Shown here one piece after another: positions 47,158-56,169 of a stretch of DNA of 64,000 nucleotides. Made by a program: the position numbers and the translations under genes. Location: the NCBI GenBank assembly GCA_964634255.1, contig CAZWJC010000007.1, positions 1 to 64,000 on the forward strand, read 5' to 3'. The notes below the pieces were generated by a model. The model saw nothing but the letters and a program-made list of their open reading frames with translations. It was not told the origin of the DNA and did no database searches. How positions within the stretch are numbered: the stretch's first letter is position 1; every line of letters begins with the position of its first letter. The DNA comes from MWDV01 sp964634255. GTDB lineage: Bacteria; Verrucomicrobiota; Verrucomicrobiia; Limisphaerales; MWDV01.

Positions 47158-49695
47158 GTGCAAACGCTCGCGGAGAGACTTGAAGCGCAGCCAGCTCTGA
47201 ACCAAGTGGTCGTCCCGGACCTCTGGCAGCAGCAGGCCGTAGCCGCACTCCGCGCGGGGGAAGACGTGGTCGTGCAAGCGCCGACGGGCTCGGGCAAGAC
47301 GCTCATCTTCGAACTCTGGTCCAACCAGGGCAAATGTCGCGGCCAGGCCATTTACACCGTGCCAACCCGGGCGCTGGCCAACGACAAACTCGCCGAGTGG
47401 CGCGCCCGCGGCTGGGACGTGGGCATTGCCACCGGCGACCTGGCGGAAAACCTGAACGCTCCGGTCCTCGTCGCCACATTGGAAACGCAGAAGCAGCGGC
47501 TCATCCGCGGCGAAGGTCCGACGCTCCTGGTCGTGGACGAATACCAGATGCTCAGCGACCCGGACCGGGGCTTGAACTACGAGCTGGCGCTGGCACTCGC
47601 CCCGCCCAAAACGCAACTCCTGCTCCTCAGCGGCAGCGTTGAGAACCCACACCACGTCGTCAAATGGCTGGCCCGACTCGGGCGGCGGGCGGTTTTGATC
47701 CGGCACGAGAAGCGGCCCGTCCCACTCGACGAGGTTCACGCAAACAACCTGAGCTATCACCTACCCTCGGAAATTCAAGGCTACTGGCCGCGGCTGGTTG
47801 CCAAGGCGCTCGCTGAGGACTTGGGACCGATTTTGATCTTCGCGCCGCGCCGGCAGATGGCGGAAAGCATGGCGGCCGAACTCGCGCGCCAATTGCCGAA
47901 TCCCAATCCGCTGGCACTCAGCGCCGCCCAGAAGCAAGTGGTCGGCGAGTATCTGGGCAAGCTGCTGAAGAGCCGCGTGGCCTATCACCACAGCGGCCTC
48001 AGCTACGCGGCCCGAGCCGGCGTGCTTGAACCGCTCGCCAAGGCCGGCCAGTTGCGCGTGGTCGTGGCCACGATGGGCCTGGCGGCCGGCATCAATTTCT
48101 CGTTGCGCAGCGTCACGCTCGCCGCCGATTCCTACCGGCGCGATCAGGTCGAGGAACTGCTGCGCCCGGATGAAATCCTCCAGATGTTTGGCCGCGCTGG
48201 CCGGCGTGGCTTGGACGAAACGGGTTACGTGCTCATCAGCGCGAACCAGCTTCGCTTGCTGGACGCGCGACCGTGTCATCTCTCCCGCAGCGGGGCGGTG
48301 GATTGGAGCACGCTGCTCAACCTCATGGGCTCGGCGGCAGACCGCGGCCAGGCTCCGTTCGTGGAGGCCGTCCGCGTGCAGGACCGGCTGTTTACCACCA
48401 AACCCATCTTCCTCGGAGTGGAGGCGTCGCTGAAGAATCCACACACGCCGTGTGGCTTGCAGACGGATGCCGAGCGCGCCCGCCACGTGCGCCGACTCGT
48501 GCGTGAAATGCGGAACAGCCACGGAGAATGGGAGACACTGCCAACTTTTACCGAAGCGCCACTGCGGGACATCTGGATTTGCGAATTACGAATGACGAAT
48601 GGCGAGTCAGCCGCCGTTTCCGAAACACCGCTCGTCCATCGTGATCCTGAAATCGTAAGCCGCTCCATTTTGTCCGAGCCAGCCGCCCTCGAGAAGGTCG
48701 GCCAGGGCACGCTGGTCGTTTTATCCGAGGAACCGATGGGCAAGACTTACGGTCGAGCCGTCACGGTGGCAGAGAAGCTCCATGACGACCGCGTGGTCAT
48801 GGCCAAGTGGGTGCGGCGGCTCACCAATTGGAATGGACGCCAGGCTCCGCTGCAGGCGTGGCAGGAAAAGATCCTGCCGCTGCTTCAAACGAAGCTGGAA
48901 CAACAGCGGACTCCGGTGGTGAAGGTCGTTCCGCAGGCGCACAAGTTTGTTGCCCACCTCAGCCTCGCCAACCTGACCATGCGCGTCCCGGTGGACCGGC
49001 ACGGCGTCGCCCTGTGGCGGCCGGTCGAGCGGGAGGTGCTACCCTACGATTGCGCGCAATGCCCGCTCGTGGAAGCCTGCAAACAACTCCCCACGGCCAC
49101 GGGCACCGCCCTACTGTGGCGGCGGTTGGGTCTCGTGGATGCTGCCGGGCATCCGACCCGGCGCGGACGCGTGGTGAGTTGTTTCTCGCAGGGCTACGGG
49201 CTGGCCGTCGCCGCCGCCTTGGAGGACGAGAGTTACCCGCTGGACGAACTGGTCTATGACTTAGCCAATCTGGACGCCGGCTTTCGCTTCTGCGGCGAGG
49301 ATAACCGCTGGGCGGGCCGCTTGGCCATCGTATGCCACGAACGTTACGGACTGCAGAGCGTTCCCGGCTACCTGGAGAATGGTGTGCCGCCGAAGTACGG
49401 CGCCGGCGCGGAGCAGATCGTGGCTTCCATCCATCGGAATCCAGCAGCGAAGCACAGCTGGATCACGGACTTGCTCGGGGCGGGAGACATTGACCGAGTG
49501 ATTATCGAATGGCGAAGCATGTTGCGGCAGATTGCCCATTCACCCCCGCTCGAGTGGCCGCGCTGGCTGGCGTTGCAGGCGCTCGCCCGCAGCATCCTGA
49601 ACGAAACCCAGTCCCCCACCCTGACCACTCTGCCGCAGCTGGAGTTTCACCAGACCAAGCGGGTTGACCATCGCTTGATCTTGCGGCGACACTGA
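47158..49695 (+). CDS. DEAD-box helicase, Ski2-like, with Fe-S-like Cys cluster
   Basis: An 845-aa SF2 helicase: Walker A QAPTGSGKTLIFEL (41-48), PTRALANDKLAEWRARGWDV (motif Ia), VVDEYQMLSD (DEYQ as motif II), LLLLSGSVENP (motif III), VVVATMGLAAGINF (V) and QMFGRAGRRGLDETGY (VI). A C-terminal cluster CAQCPLVEACKQL may bind a metal or Fe-S. It probably unwinds RNA or repairs DNA. It uses a GTG start at 47158; the nearby ATG is out of frame. A word repeat at 48581-48606 adds residues WICELRMTNGES-like in frame. Divergent from the polyprenyl synthase. Confidence 0.85.
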   Translation: MQTLAERLEAQPALNQVVVPDLWQQQAVAALRAGEDVVVQAPTGSGKTLIFELWSNQGKCRGQAIYTVPTRALANDKLAEWRARGWDVGIATGDLAENLNAPVLVATLETQKQRLIRGEGPTLLVVDEYQMLSDPDRGLNYELALALAPPKTQLLLLSGSVENPHHVVKWLARLGRRAVLIRHEKRPVPLDEVHANNLSYHLPSEIQGYWPRLVAKALAEDLGPILIFAPRRQMAESMAAELARQLPNPNPLALSAAQKQVVGEYLGKLLKSRVAYHHSGLSYAARAGVLEPLAKAGQLRVVVATMGLAAGINFSLRSVTLAADSYRRDQVEELLRPDEILQMFGRAGRRGLDETGYVLISANQLRLLDARPCHLSRSGAVDWSTLLNLMGSAADRGQAPFVEAVRVQDRLFTTKPIFLGVEASLKNPHTPCGLQTDAERARHVRRLVREMRNSHGEWETLPTFTEAPLRDIWICELRMTNGESAAVSETPLVHRDPEIVSRSILSEPAALEKVGQGTLVVLSEEPMGKTYGRAVTVAEKLHDDRVVMAKWVRRLTNWNGRQAPLQAWQEKILPLLQTKLEQQRTPVVKVVPQAHKFVAHLSLANLTMRVPVDRHGVALWRPVEREVLPYDCAQCPLVEACKQLPTATGTALLWRRLGLVDAAGHPTRRGRVVSCFSQGYGLAVAAALEDESYPLDELVYDLANLDAGFRFCGEDNRWAGRLAIVCHERYGLQSVPGYLENGVPPKYGAGAEQIVASIHRNPAAKHSWITDLLGAGDIDRVIIEWRSMLRQIAHSPPLEWPRWLALQALARSILNETQSPTLTTLPQLEFHQTKRVDHRLILRRH
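48581..48606. repeat. Word repeat inside helicase gene
   Basis: GCGAATTACGAATGACGAAT, continuing GGCGAG, repeats (G)CGAATTACG/GACGAAT words. It encodes CELRMTNGE in frame (about residues 475-483), just before a low-complexity stretch SAAVSETPLV. This kind of ATTACGAAT word is not codon-biased like the neighbouring coding DNA, which suggests an insertion. Confidence 0.6.
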
Positions 49696-49713
49696 AGCCA
49701 GAGTTGGCCTAAG

Positions 49714-50442
49714 CTACCGAAGCAGCCTGGAGTGCTCCTTCAACCAGCGTTCTGCTGTCCGGTAGTCCGGACAAACGCGCTCCACCTCGCGCCAGAATCG
49801 CTTGGAGTGATTCATTTCCCGCAAATGAAGGATCTCGTGGAGGCAGACATAGGTCTGCACAAACGGCGGCGTCTGGATCAGCCGCCAGTTCAGCGAGATC
49901 GTGCCCCGCCGCGAGCAGGAACCCCAGCGCGAGCGTTGGTTGCGCACCGTAATGCGGCTCACCTTCAGACCTTCCTGGGCAGCCACTGCCAAAACCAGCG
50001 GTGGCAATTCGCGCGCCGCCAAGCCCCGGAGGTGCCGCTCAACAGCCGGTCGCAAGTCGCCTGTCGGATCGCCCACCTTGAGCGACTCCGTGCCGAAGCA
50101 AATCCATCCCGATTCCCCCTCCGTAATCGCAACCGCGTCGCCCCGGAGGAGAATCTCCGTCCCGATTTGCCAGTCGGTGCGGGCGCGAGGTTGAGCCTGA
50201 AGCCTCTCCAACTGCTGCTCCAGCCAGCCCGTGTGACGGGAGGCGAATTCCCTCGCAGCGGTCAGCGATCCGCCGCGGGGCACGGTGACCCGCGCCGAGC
50301 CGTCCGAACGCAGGCGCAGCAGATAGCGCCGGGCGCGCGGATTGCGGACCAGTAGGAGCGTCACCCGCTGATTACCAACCTGCAATTCGCTCATCAACGA
50401 ACTCGCCGCGCTGCTGGGGCGAAATAGGCGTTCGAACCACAC
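49714..50442 (-). CDS. YgjP/M48-like metallopeptidase-type protein
   Basis: A 242-aa protein of the YgjP (WSS/M48-like) family. RNPRARRYLLRLRSDGSARV and TVPRGGSLTAAREFASRHTG form the N-terminal part. ITVRNQRSRWGSCSRRGTIS (the RWGSC motif) and YVCLHEILHLREMNHSKRFW follow, with an HEILH zinc-type site and VERVCPDY. Family members are either zinc peptidases or UTP-related hydrolases; the role is unproven. The start is either 50442 or the Met at 50394 (MSELQVGNQ). The gene ends facing the helicase convergently. Confidence 0.8.
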   Translation of the reverse strand: MWFERLFRPSSAASSLMSELQVGNQRVTLLLVRNPRARRYLLRLRSDGSARVTVPRGGSLTAAREFASRHTGWLEQQLERLQAQPRARTDWQIGTEILLRGDAVAITEGESGWICFGTESLKVGDPTGDLRPAVERHLRGLAARELPPLVLAVAAQEGLKVSRITVRNQRSRWGSCSRRGTISLNWRLIQTPPFVQTYVCLHEILHLREMNHSKRFWREVERVCPDYRTAERWLKEHSRLLR

Positions 50443-50518
50443 CGCCCCAGTAAAGATGGGTTCAGCCGAATTGGCAAACCGTGAAGGGCAACGCGGTTGT
50501 CCTCCCCAAACACCGTAA

Positions 50519-51592
50519 TCACAAAAGCCTCAACTGGCGCTCCACCGGCTCGGCCAGACTGCTCACGCCCAGCCCCAGCAACCGAAGCGGGCGCGACACC
50601 AGATGCTCCCGGGCCAGCAGAAAACAGCCGAGGCGATAGATGTCGTTTGCTTCGCTGATCGGTTCCTCGACGGAAAACTGGCGGGTCAGGGTGGTGAAAT
50701 CCCCGTAACGCACCTTCACTTGCACCGTATGGGCGCCGAGCCGCCGGCGCTTGAGACGGTTGGAAATATCCGTCGCCTGCTCGCGCAAACACGCACGCAG
50801 CACCTTGCGATCATCGGTGTCGGTCAAAAACGTCTCCTCGCCGCTGATGCTCTTGATCTCGTCACCCAACTCCAGCGGGCGATCATCCTCGCCGAAGGCA
50901 AACCGCTTCAGCGTTGGCCCGAAAGAGCCGACCAGCGCGCGCAGGTCACCGGCGTAATCCTGCAAGTCCGCCACCGTTTGAATGCCGGCGCGGTGGAGCA
51001 CCTGTTCGGTCACCTTGCCAACGCCGTATAGCGTGCGCACGGGGAGCGGACGCAACATCTCCACCTTGTTGCTCTCTGGAATGAGTGTCAGGCCGTCGGG
51101 TTTCTGATGGTCGCTGGCAATCTTGGCCAGGAGCTTATTGGCGGCAATGCCCACAGTCGCCGTCAAGCGCCGTTCCTGCGCGATGCGCCGCTTCAAGTCC
51201 TGTGCGATGGGCAGCGCCTGACGTAGTGACGCATCGGCGTCCGCCGCTTGGCAGCGCACGGACAAGTCCAGATACGCCTCGTCAATGGACATCTGTTCGG
51301 TCACCGCACCCGTCTCGGTGACAAGCTGCATGATCGCCCGGGATTCCGCCCGGTAGTCTTCCATCCGGGGACGAACGAAAACGCCTTTCGGGCAAAGCCG
51401 GCCGGCCGTGGCACTGGCCATGGCCGAGCGCACGCCAAACGTGCGCGCCTCGTAGCTGGCCGCGCAAACGACACCCCGCTGCGTGGGCGGCGACCCGACG
51501 ATCACAGGCCGTCCGCGCAACGCGGGATTGTCGCGCTGTTCGATGGAGGCGTAAAACGCATCCATGTCCAGATGGCAGATGACGCGGAACAT
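50519..51592 (-). CDS. dinB: DNA polymerase IV (Y family)
   Basis: A 357-aa Y-family polymerase: CHLDMDAFYASIEQRDNPAL (metal Asp pair), RPVIVGSPPTQRGVVCAASY, SIDEAYLDLS (catalytic SxDE), LAKIASDHQKPDGLTLIPES and a little-finger region near DKRKVLRACLREQ-like residues. It copies across DNA lesions. The ATG at 51592 (MFRVICHLD) was preferred to an upstream in-frame ATG at 51628. It lacks a beta-clamp peptide clearly recognisable at the C-terminus (...EPVERQLRLL may serve). Confidence 0.93.
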   Translation of the reverse strand: MFRVICHLDMDAFYASIEQRDNPALRGRPVIVGSPPTQRGVVCAASYEARTFGVRSAMASATAGRLCPKGVFVRPRMEDYRAESRAIMQLVTETGAVTEQMSIDEAYLDLSVRCQAADADASLRQALPIAQDLKRRIAQERRLTATVGIAANKLLAKIASDHQKPDGLTLIPESNKVEMLRPLPVRTLYGVGKVTEQVLHRAGIQTVADLQDYAGDLRALVGSFGPTLKRFAFGEDDRPLELGDEIKSISGEETFLTDTDDRKVLRACLREQATDISNRLKRRRLGAHTVQVKVRYGDFTTLTRQFSVEEPISEANDIYRLGCFLLAREHLVSRPLRLLGLGVSSLAEPVERQLRLL

Positions 51593-51708
51593 CTGCACGG
51601 TAGGATGCCACAAGCCAGCTGAGGTCAAAAGCCCGCGCGACGCGAAACGTCCGCCGATTTTGAGTCTGGCCCGGGCAGGGATCGGCGGGCATCATTCCCA
51701 CACGAGCT

Positions 51709-53763
51709 ATGCATGCCGTGGAATCGCGATTTTGCCAGACTCCTACCGTCCTCACCCGCTTGCTTCCTGCACTGATCCTAGCGCTGTTGGGTTTCGGCCG
51801 CGCCGCGGCTGAATCAGCACACACGCCCGCCGACGCGCGAACCGACACCGACAAAGACTGGAGGCGGCCAACACCCTTGCCGGATCACCCCGGCAACGTG
51901 TTTCTCGAAGGTGAAACTGTCCGAGCTTTGCCGCCGGAGCTATTGCCCGCCACGGCCACGCACTGGAGGTTACTCGATGACCGCCATCACGCCTTGCGCG
52001 CCGCTTCGCTGCCGCCAGAGGCCAAGGACCGACGCGCTCCCATCGCCTTGGGGCAACTTGGCATTGGCTGGTATCGCCTCGAATTCGGGACCACCAACCA
52101 GCCGGATCAGGCGTGGACGAGTCTCGCGGTGCTGCCGCCGATTCGGAGTCGTGTGCCGGACGATTCCCCGATTGCCGTGGACTCGGCCGCGGCGTGGTTT
52201 GCCCGCAACGACGCAACCCAGCAGGCGAAACTGGCAAACCTCGCGGCGCTCACGGGCGTGAACTGGGTGCGAGACCGCTTGCGCTGGCAAGACATCCAGC
52301 CAACTAGCGACGGACTGAAACCCGCGCCGACGACTTACGACACTTCCGCCGATGTGCATCGGGACGCGCGATTGCACCTGCTTCAAGTCTTCCATGACAC
52401 ACCCGCTTGGGCGCGGGAGGAGCCCGATGCGGGCGGACGTTTCGCGCGCGACCTGCGCCATGTCTATGAGTTCGGGCGCGCACTGGCCGTCCGGTTCAAG
52501 GGGCGTGTGGACGCGTGGGAACCGTGGAACGAAGCCAACGTGGCTACGTTTGGCGCGCACACGGTGGATCAAATGTGCTCCTGGCAGAAGGCCGCGTGGC
52601 TGGGTCTCAAAGCCGCCGATCCGGACGTGATCGTCGGTTGGAACGTCACCACCACGGTGCCGACACCAGCGCAGACCGAAGGCGTGCTGGCAAATGAAAC
52701 GTGGCCCTATTTTGACACCTACAACATCCACTCCTACGACTGGCCGCATTCGTACGCGAGCCTTTGGAAGCCGGCGCGCGAGGCCGCATCCGGTCGCCCG
52801 ATCTGGATTACCGAAGCCGACCGCGGCACGCCGCACCTGAAAAATGCACCGTGGTATGACCAAGACCCGCGCCTGGAGCGCTTGAAGGCGGAGTGGATCG
52901 CACAGTCCTTCGCCAGCAGTCTCTTCGCCGGAGCGAAACGTCACTTCCATTTCATCCTCGGCAATTACCAGGAGGGGAACCACATCCAGTTTGGTTTACT
53001 GCGTCACGACCTGACGCCGCGCCCGGCTTACGTGGCGCTGGCCGCCGTGGGCCGGTGTCTCGCCGGCGCGAAGCCCCTCGGACGCTGGCAACCGGGCCAG
53101 CAGGTGCAGGTCTATGCCTTCCGCGCCCGCCCGGACGGTGTGGAGCGCGATGTCTTGGTCGTGTGGGCGGAAAAAGAAGCGGACTGGGATGGCCGCGGCG
53201 TAACGACCGCAGATTGGAAACTGCCCGCCGACCTGAACGTGCTGGGCGTCGTGGACTACTTGGGTCGGGCTTGTGGGGTGAAGCTGCCCGAGACGATTTC
53301 CTCCGCGCCGGTGTTTGTGTTTCTCCCGCCGGGAGACGCCGCGAAGCTGCCCTTGGAATCGCCGCCTGAACTCGCTCCGCGACGCGAAGGTGCACCGTCA
53401 CCGGTGGTCCTCCAGATGTCGCTGCCCGCAGCCGCCAAGCGCAAGGTGGAAGACCTGCCGTGGTCGGAGGGTTACGTATACCAGACGAAGCGCGGGCAAG
53501 TACTGGAGTTCAAGCTGCACGTTTATAACTTCGCGACCGACTCCGCCGGAGGTCGTCTGCAAATCGTCCGCCAACCGTCGGGCTGGGACACAACACTGGC
53601 CGCGCCGGATTTCAAACTCGCCACGATGGAGCGTGCCGAGGTGGCAGGCACTCTGCGCATTCCCAGCGACGCCGCGGTTCGCGACGGTTGGGTGGTTATG
53701 CGTGCCGAGTGCGGTCCGCAAGGCAAACCCGTGCTGGCCTTCCGCGTCGTTGCCGTCGAGTGA
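51709..53763 (+). CDS. Secreted clan GH-A-like glycosidase
   Basis: A 684-aa protein with an N-terminal signal (MHAVESRFCQTPTVLTRLLP, ILALLGFGRAAAESA). The middle is a TIM barrel: WVRDRLRWQDIQPTSDGLKP, LLQVFHDTPAWAREEPD, AWEPWNEANVATFGAHTVDQ with the acid/base E275 in WNE, then YFDTYNIHSYDWPHSYA and PIWITEADRGTPHLKN with E369 as possible nucleophile. A C-terminal beta region follows. Clan GH-A (GH5/39-like) is supported but the family is not certain. It is likely periplasmic, consistent with a saccharide-degrading organism. Confidence 0.75.
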   Translation: MHAVESRFCQTPTVLTRLLPALILALLGFGRAAAESAHTPADARTDTDKDWRRPTPLPDHPGNVFLEGETVRALPPELLPATATHWRLLDDRHHALRAASLPPEAKDRRAPIALGQLGIGWYRLEFGTTNQPDQAWTSLAVLPPIRSRVPDDSPIAVDSAAAWFARNDATQQAKLANLAALTGVNWVRDRLRWQDIQPTSDGLKPAPTTYDTSADVHRDARLHLLQVFHDTPAWAREEPDAGGRFARDLRHVYEFGRALAVRFKGRVDAWEPWNEANVATFGAHTVDQMCSWQKAAWLGLKAADPDVIVGWNVTTTVPTPAQTEGVLANETWPYFDTYNIHSYDWPHSYASLWKPAREAASGRPIWITEADRGTPHLKNAPWYDQDPRLERLKAEWIAQSFASSLFAGAKRHFHFILGNYQEGNHIQFGLLRHDLTPRPAYVALAAVGRCLAGAKPLGRWQPGQQVQVYAFRARPDGVERDVLVVWAEKEADWDGRGVTTADWKLPADLNVLGVVDYLGRACGVKLPETISSAPVFVFLPPGDAAKLPLESPPELAPRREGAPSPVVLQMSLPAAAKRKVEDLPWSEGYVYQTKRGQVLEFKLHVYNFATDSAGGRLQIVRQPSGWDTTLAAPDFKLATMERAEVAGTLRIPSDAAVRDGWVVMRAECGPQGKPVLAFRVVAVE

Positions 53764-53764
53764 A

Positions 53765-53779
53765 GGCTGAGTTTCAGCC
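53765..53779. terminator. Short hairpin between convergent genes
   Basis: GGCTGA (53765-53770) and TCAGCC (53774-53779) form a 6-base-pair stem with loop GTT between the glycosidase and the endonuclease genes, which face each other. Weak; no T run is present. Confidence 0.3.
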
Positions 53780-53799
53780 AGACGCCCGCGCGAACGGCT

Positions 53800-54807
53800 T
53801 TACTCCAAGCGCTGCCGGTAGAACCCGATCCCCGCGGGACGTGGCAGGGTGATGCTCCACGTTTCGCCCGTCAGCACGGGTTCGTTGGTCAGTGTCATCC
53901 AACCGGCGGCGAAGTTGGTAGAGTACTCGACGCGCAGGGTTGGGGCGTCTGCATTCGTCCACGAAAGCAACAGCGTGGCGTCGCCGCCTGCAACGTTCAA
54001 CGGCGGAACGAACACACGGCCCACCCATTCGGGATTATCTACAAACGGATTGCGATTTCCCTGATAGAGAGAAAACACGCGGTCGTTTCGGAGGCGTTCC
54101 TCGGCACTGACGGGATCGGCGTAATGCCATTTCAGAACGGTGGTGAAGCGTCCCATCCGGTTCGTGCTGGCGGAGATCAACGCGGCGTTGTCTGTGAGCA
54201 CCAGTTCCGGCTCGTTCGGCACATCGCCGGTGTAGCGGACCACCATGTAGAATAGAGCGCGGGCAATATCGCCTTTGATGTTGTCCGGCGGCTCCCACGA
54301 ATCTGAATCGGCCGAACATAGCGGCGCTTCGGCGTGGGCGGGCTTCTTGTACTTGGCCGACGTCGGATCGCTGACGTCGTAGAACTTGTTGCCGCGGGCG
54401 CTGTTCACGTTGGCGTCTTCGGCGCGCAAGTTGTGCAGATCGCTGTAGGCGGGAACAACGCCGTCCAGGGCATAGCTGTCACACCACTGATGCTCGCGAT
54501 TCCAACCTGCGGAGAGCCCAAATGCGGATTTGGACTCGGAGCGTTGGGCATAGAACAACCGGACGCAGTTGGTATCAGCAGAATCCTCGTCGAGAACCTT
54601 CAGCGCGTCCGAGGTGTCCATCTGCGAACTGCTCGAATACGGAATTATCGCGTGATTATGGACGATGGCATGCAGTGCCAGCCGAAGTTCGCCGCCTGTC
54701 TTGCCTCGGGCCGGGGCGTAATAGGATGCCGGCGGAGCGGCGCGCAAGGCGACCAGTCCCGCAACCAGCAGAGCGAGACTGGAGGCGAATGTTCTCAGTT
54801 CGCCCAA
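53800..54807 (-). CDS. Secreted endonuclease I family nuclease
   Basis: A 335-aa protein with a signal peptide (MGELRTFASSLALLVAGLVA LRA). The core GWNREHQWCDSYALDG and YSDLHNLRAEDANVNSARGN, followed by KFYDV, is the endonuclease I signature (NREHxW...SDLHxLRxxDxxVNSxRGN), with catalytic His/Asn residues. It cuts DNA or RNA non-specifically outside the cell or in the periplasm. The C-terminal ~60 residues (PTLRVEYSTNFAAGWMTLTN ... GIGFYRQRLE) form an appended beta-type tail similar to that of the LRR protein at 23205-24836, suggesting a shared export or anchoring module. Confidence 0.88.
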   Translation of the reverse strand: MGELRTFASSLALLVAGLVALRAAPPASYYAPARGKTGGELRLALHAIVHNHAIIPYSSSSQMDTSDALKVLDEDSADTNCVRLFYAQRSESKSAFGLSAGWNREHQWCDSYALDGVVPAYSDLHNLRAEDANVNSARGNKFYDVSDPTSAKYKKPAHAEAPLCSADSDSWEPPDNIKGDIARALFYMVVRYTGDVPNEPELVLTDNAALISASTNRMGRFTTVLKWHYADPVSAEERLRNDRVFSLYQGNRNPFVDNPEWVGRVFVPPLNVAGGDATLLLSWTNADAPTLRVEYSTNFAAGWMTLTNEPVLTGETWSITLPRPAGIGFYRQRLE

Positions 54808-54924
54808 GCTAGCACGTCGTGCGACTGGAACAAGGCTGGAGCGGCGATTGGCACTTCAAAGCCGAAGCGCACATGCCCTGTCGCTTTCACCCGTCAACGA
54901 AGGCAAATCCCCCCGTCGCTGTGA

Positions 54925-56058
54925 TCAAACCAGCCCGCCCAGTTTTCCTCGCTTCGACCAAAGCTCGGTCGGCTTGAAGATGCCGACGGGCGTGATGATA
55001 CCCGTCACCAGCTCGGCAGGCGTCACGTCGAAGCCCGGGTTGCGGGCGCCGCTGGTGGGATTCGCCACGCGCACGTAGGCGCGTTTCCCGGCTTTCGGCT
55101 GTTGGCTTTCGGCTTTCGGATTCGCAATGACGCCCCAAGCCCCCAGCACCTCGCTCTCGTGGCGATCTTCAATCGGGATGTCCATGCCGGACCGCATCTG
55201 CCAGTCAATCGTCGAAAGCGGCAGCGCCGCGTAGAACGGAATGCCGTGGCGCTTGGCGAGCACCGCCTTCGTGTAGGTGCCAATCTTGTTCGCCACTTCG
55301 CCGGTGCGGCCCAGCGTGCGGTCGCTGCCCACAATAACCAGGTCTATCTCGCCGCGTTGCATGAGATGCCCCGCCGCATTGTCGGCGATAACCTGATGGG
55401 AAATGCCCTGTTGGGCCAACTCCCAAGCTGTGAGCGACGCGCCTTGGGAACGGGGGCGGGTTTCGTCGCAGAAGACGTGGAACTTCCGCCCCGCTGCTTG
55501 GGCGGCATACATCGGCGCGGTGGCTGTGCCGATGTCCACGCACGCAAGCCAGCCCGCGTTGCAGTGCGTCAATACCCGCATGCCCGGTTTGATGAGCCTC
55601 GCACCGTGTTCACCAATGGCGCGGCATTCCTCGACACTGCGATTCGCGAACTCCTCCGCCGCGGCCAGAGCGAGCGCCAGTTGTTCCTCGACGCCTTCGC
55701 CCACAACCATGGCTGCCCGCACCTGATTCAGGGCATTGACCGGATCCACCGCCGTGGGACGCGCGGCCTTCAACGTTGCGTAAACTGCGTCCACATGCAG
55801 AGAAAACTTGCCGAGATTGCGCCCCCGAAAAGCCCGCGCCCCTTGGGCCAGACCGTAGGCGGCGGTCGCGGCAATGGCCGGCGCGCCGCGCACAATCATG
55901 TCGCGGATGGCCGCCGCGGTTTCTCGGTAATCACGGGTGGCGACGATTTCGAATGCGTGCGGCAGCAGACGTTGCTCGATCAGTTGCACGGCATTGGCCG
56001 CACGATCGAAGGTCACGGTGCGATACTGCTGCGCTCGACCACCAACGGTCACTTTCAT
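54925..56058 (-). CDS. mtnA: Methylthioribose-1-phosphate isomerase
   Basis: A 377-aa protein of the eIF-2B-alpha/MtnA family: AAAIRDMIVRGAPAIAATAA, RVLTHCNAGWLACVDIGTAT (catalytic Cys in THCNAG), FCDETRPRSQGASLTAWELA, GSDRTLGRTGEVANKIGTYT (catalytic Asp) and VTGIITPVGIF at the end. It isomerises methylthioribose-1-P to methylthioribulose-1-P in methionine salvage. The ATG at 56058 (MKVTVGG) is preferred over the upstream frame. Residues about 314-323 (AESQQPKAG) are an inserted word repeat (55090-55119). Confidence 0.92.
   Translation of the reverse strand: MKVTVGGRAQQYRTVTFDRAANAVQLIEQRLLPHAFEIVATRDYRETAAAIRDMIVRGAPAIAATAAYGLAQGARAFRGRNLGKFSLHVDAVYATLKAARPTAVDPVNALNQVRAAMVVGEGVEEQLALALAAAEEFANRSVEECRAIGEHGARLIKPGMRVLTHCNAGWLACVDIGTATAPMYAAQAAGRKFHVFCDETRPRSQGASLTAWELAQQGISHQVIADNAAGHLMQRGEIDLVIVGSDRTLGRTGEVANKIGTYTKAVLAKRHGIPFYAALPLSTIDWQMRSGMDIPIEDRHESEVLGAWGVIANPKAESQQPKAGKRAYVRVANPTSGARNPGFDVTPAELVTGIITPVGIFKPTELWSKRGKLGGLV
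55090..55119. repeat. Word repeat inside mtnA
   Basis: GGCTTTCGGCTGTTGGCTTT, continuing CGGCTTTCGG, repeats GGCTTTCG/TTGGCTTTCG words. On the coding (minus) strand it reads AAAGCCGAAAGCC-type repeats, encoding NPKAESQQPKAGK in frame. Between VLGAWGVIAN and AYVRVANP this segment is absent from ordinary MtnA proteins, which have a short turn here. Confidence 0.75.
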
Positions 56059-56169
56059 GCAGTTAGGAAACCATGCTCTGACCCGAATGCACGTGAATTC
56101 GGCGGTCACCCCGGCTACCAAAGCACCCCTTTTCAGGGGCGCTGAATAACGCGACGGCCCAGCGCATCC

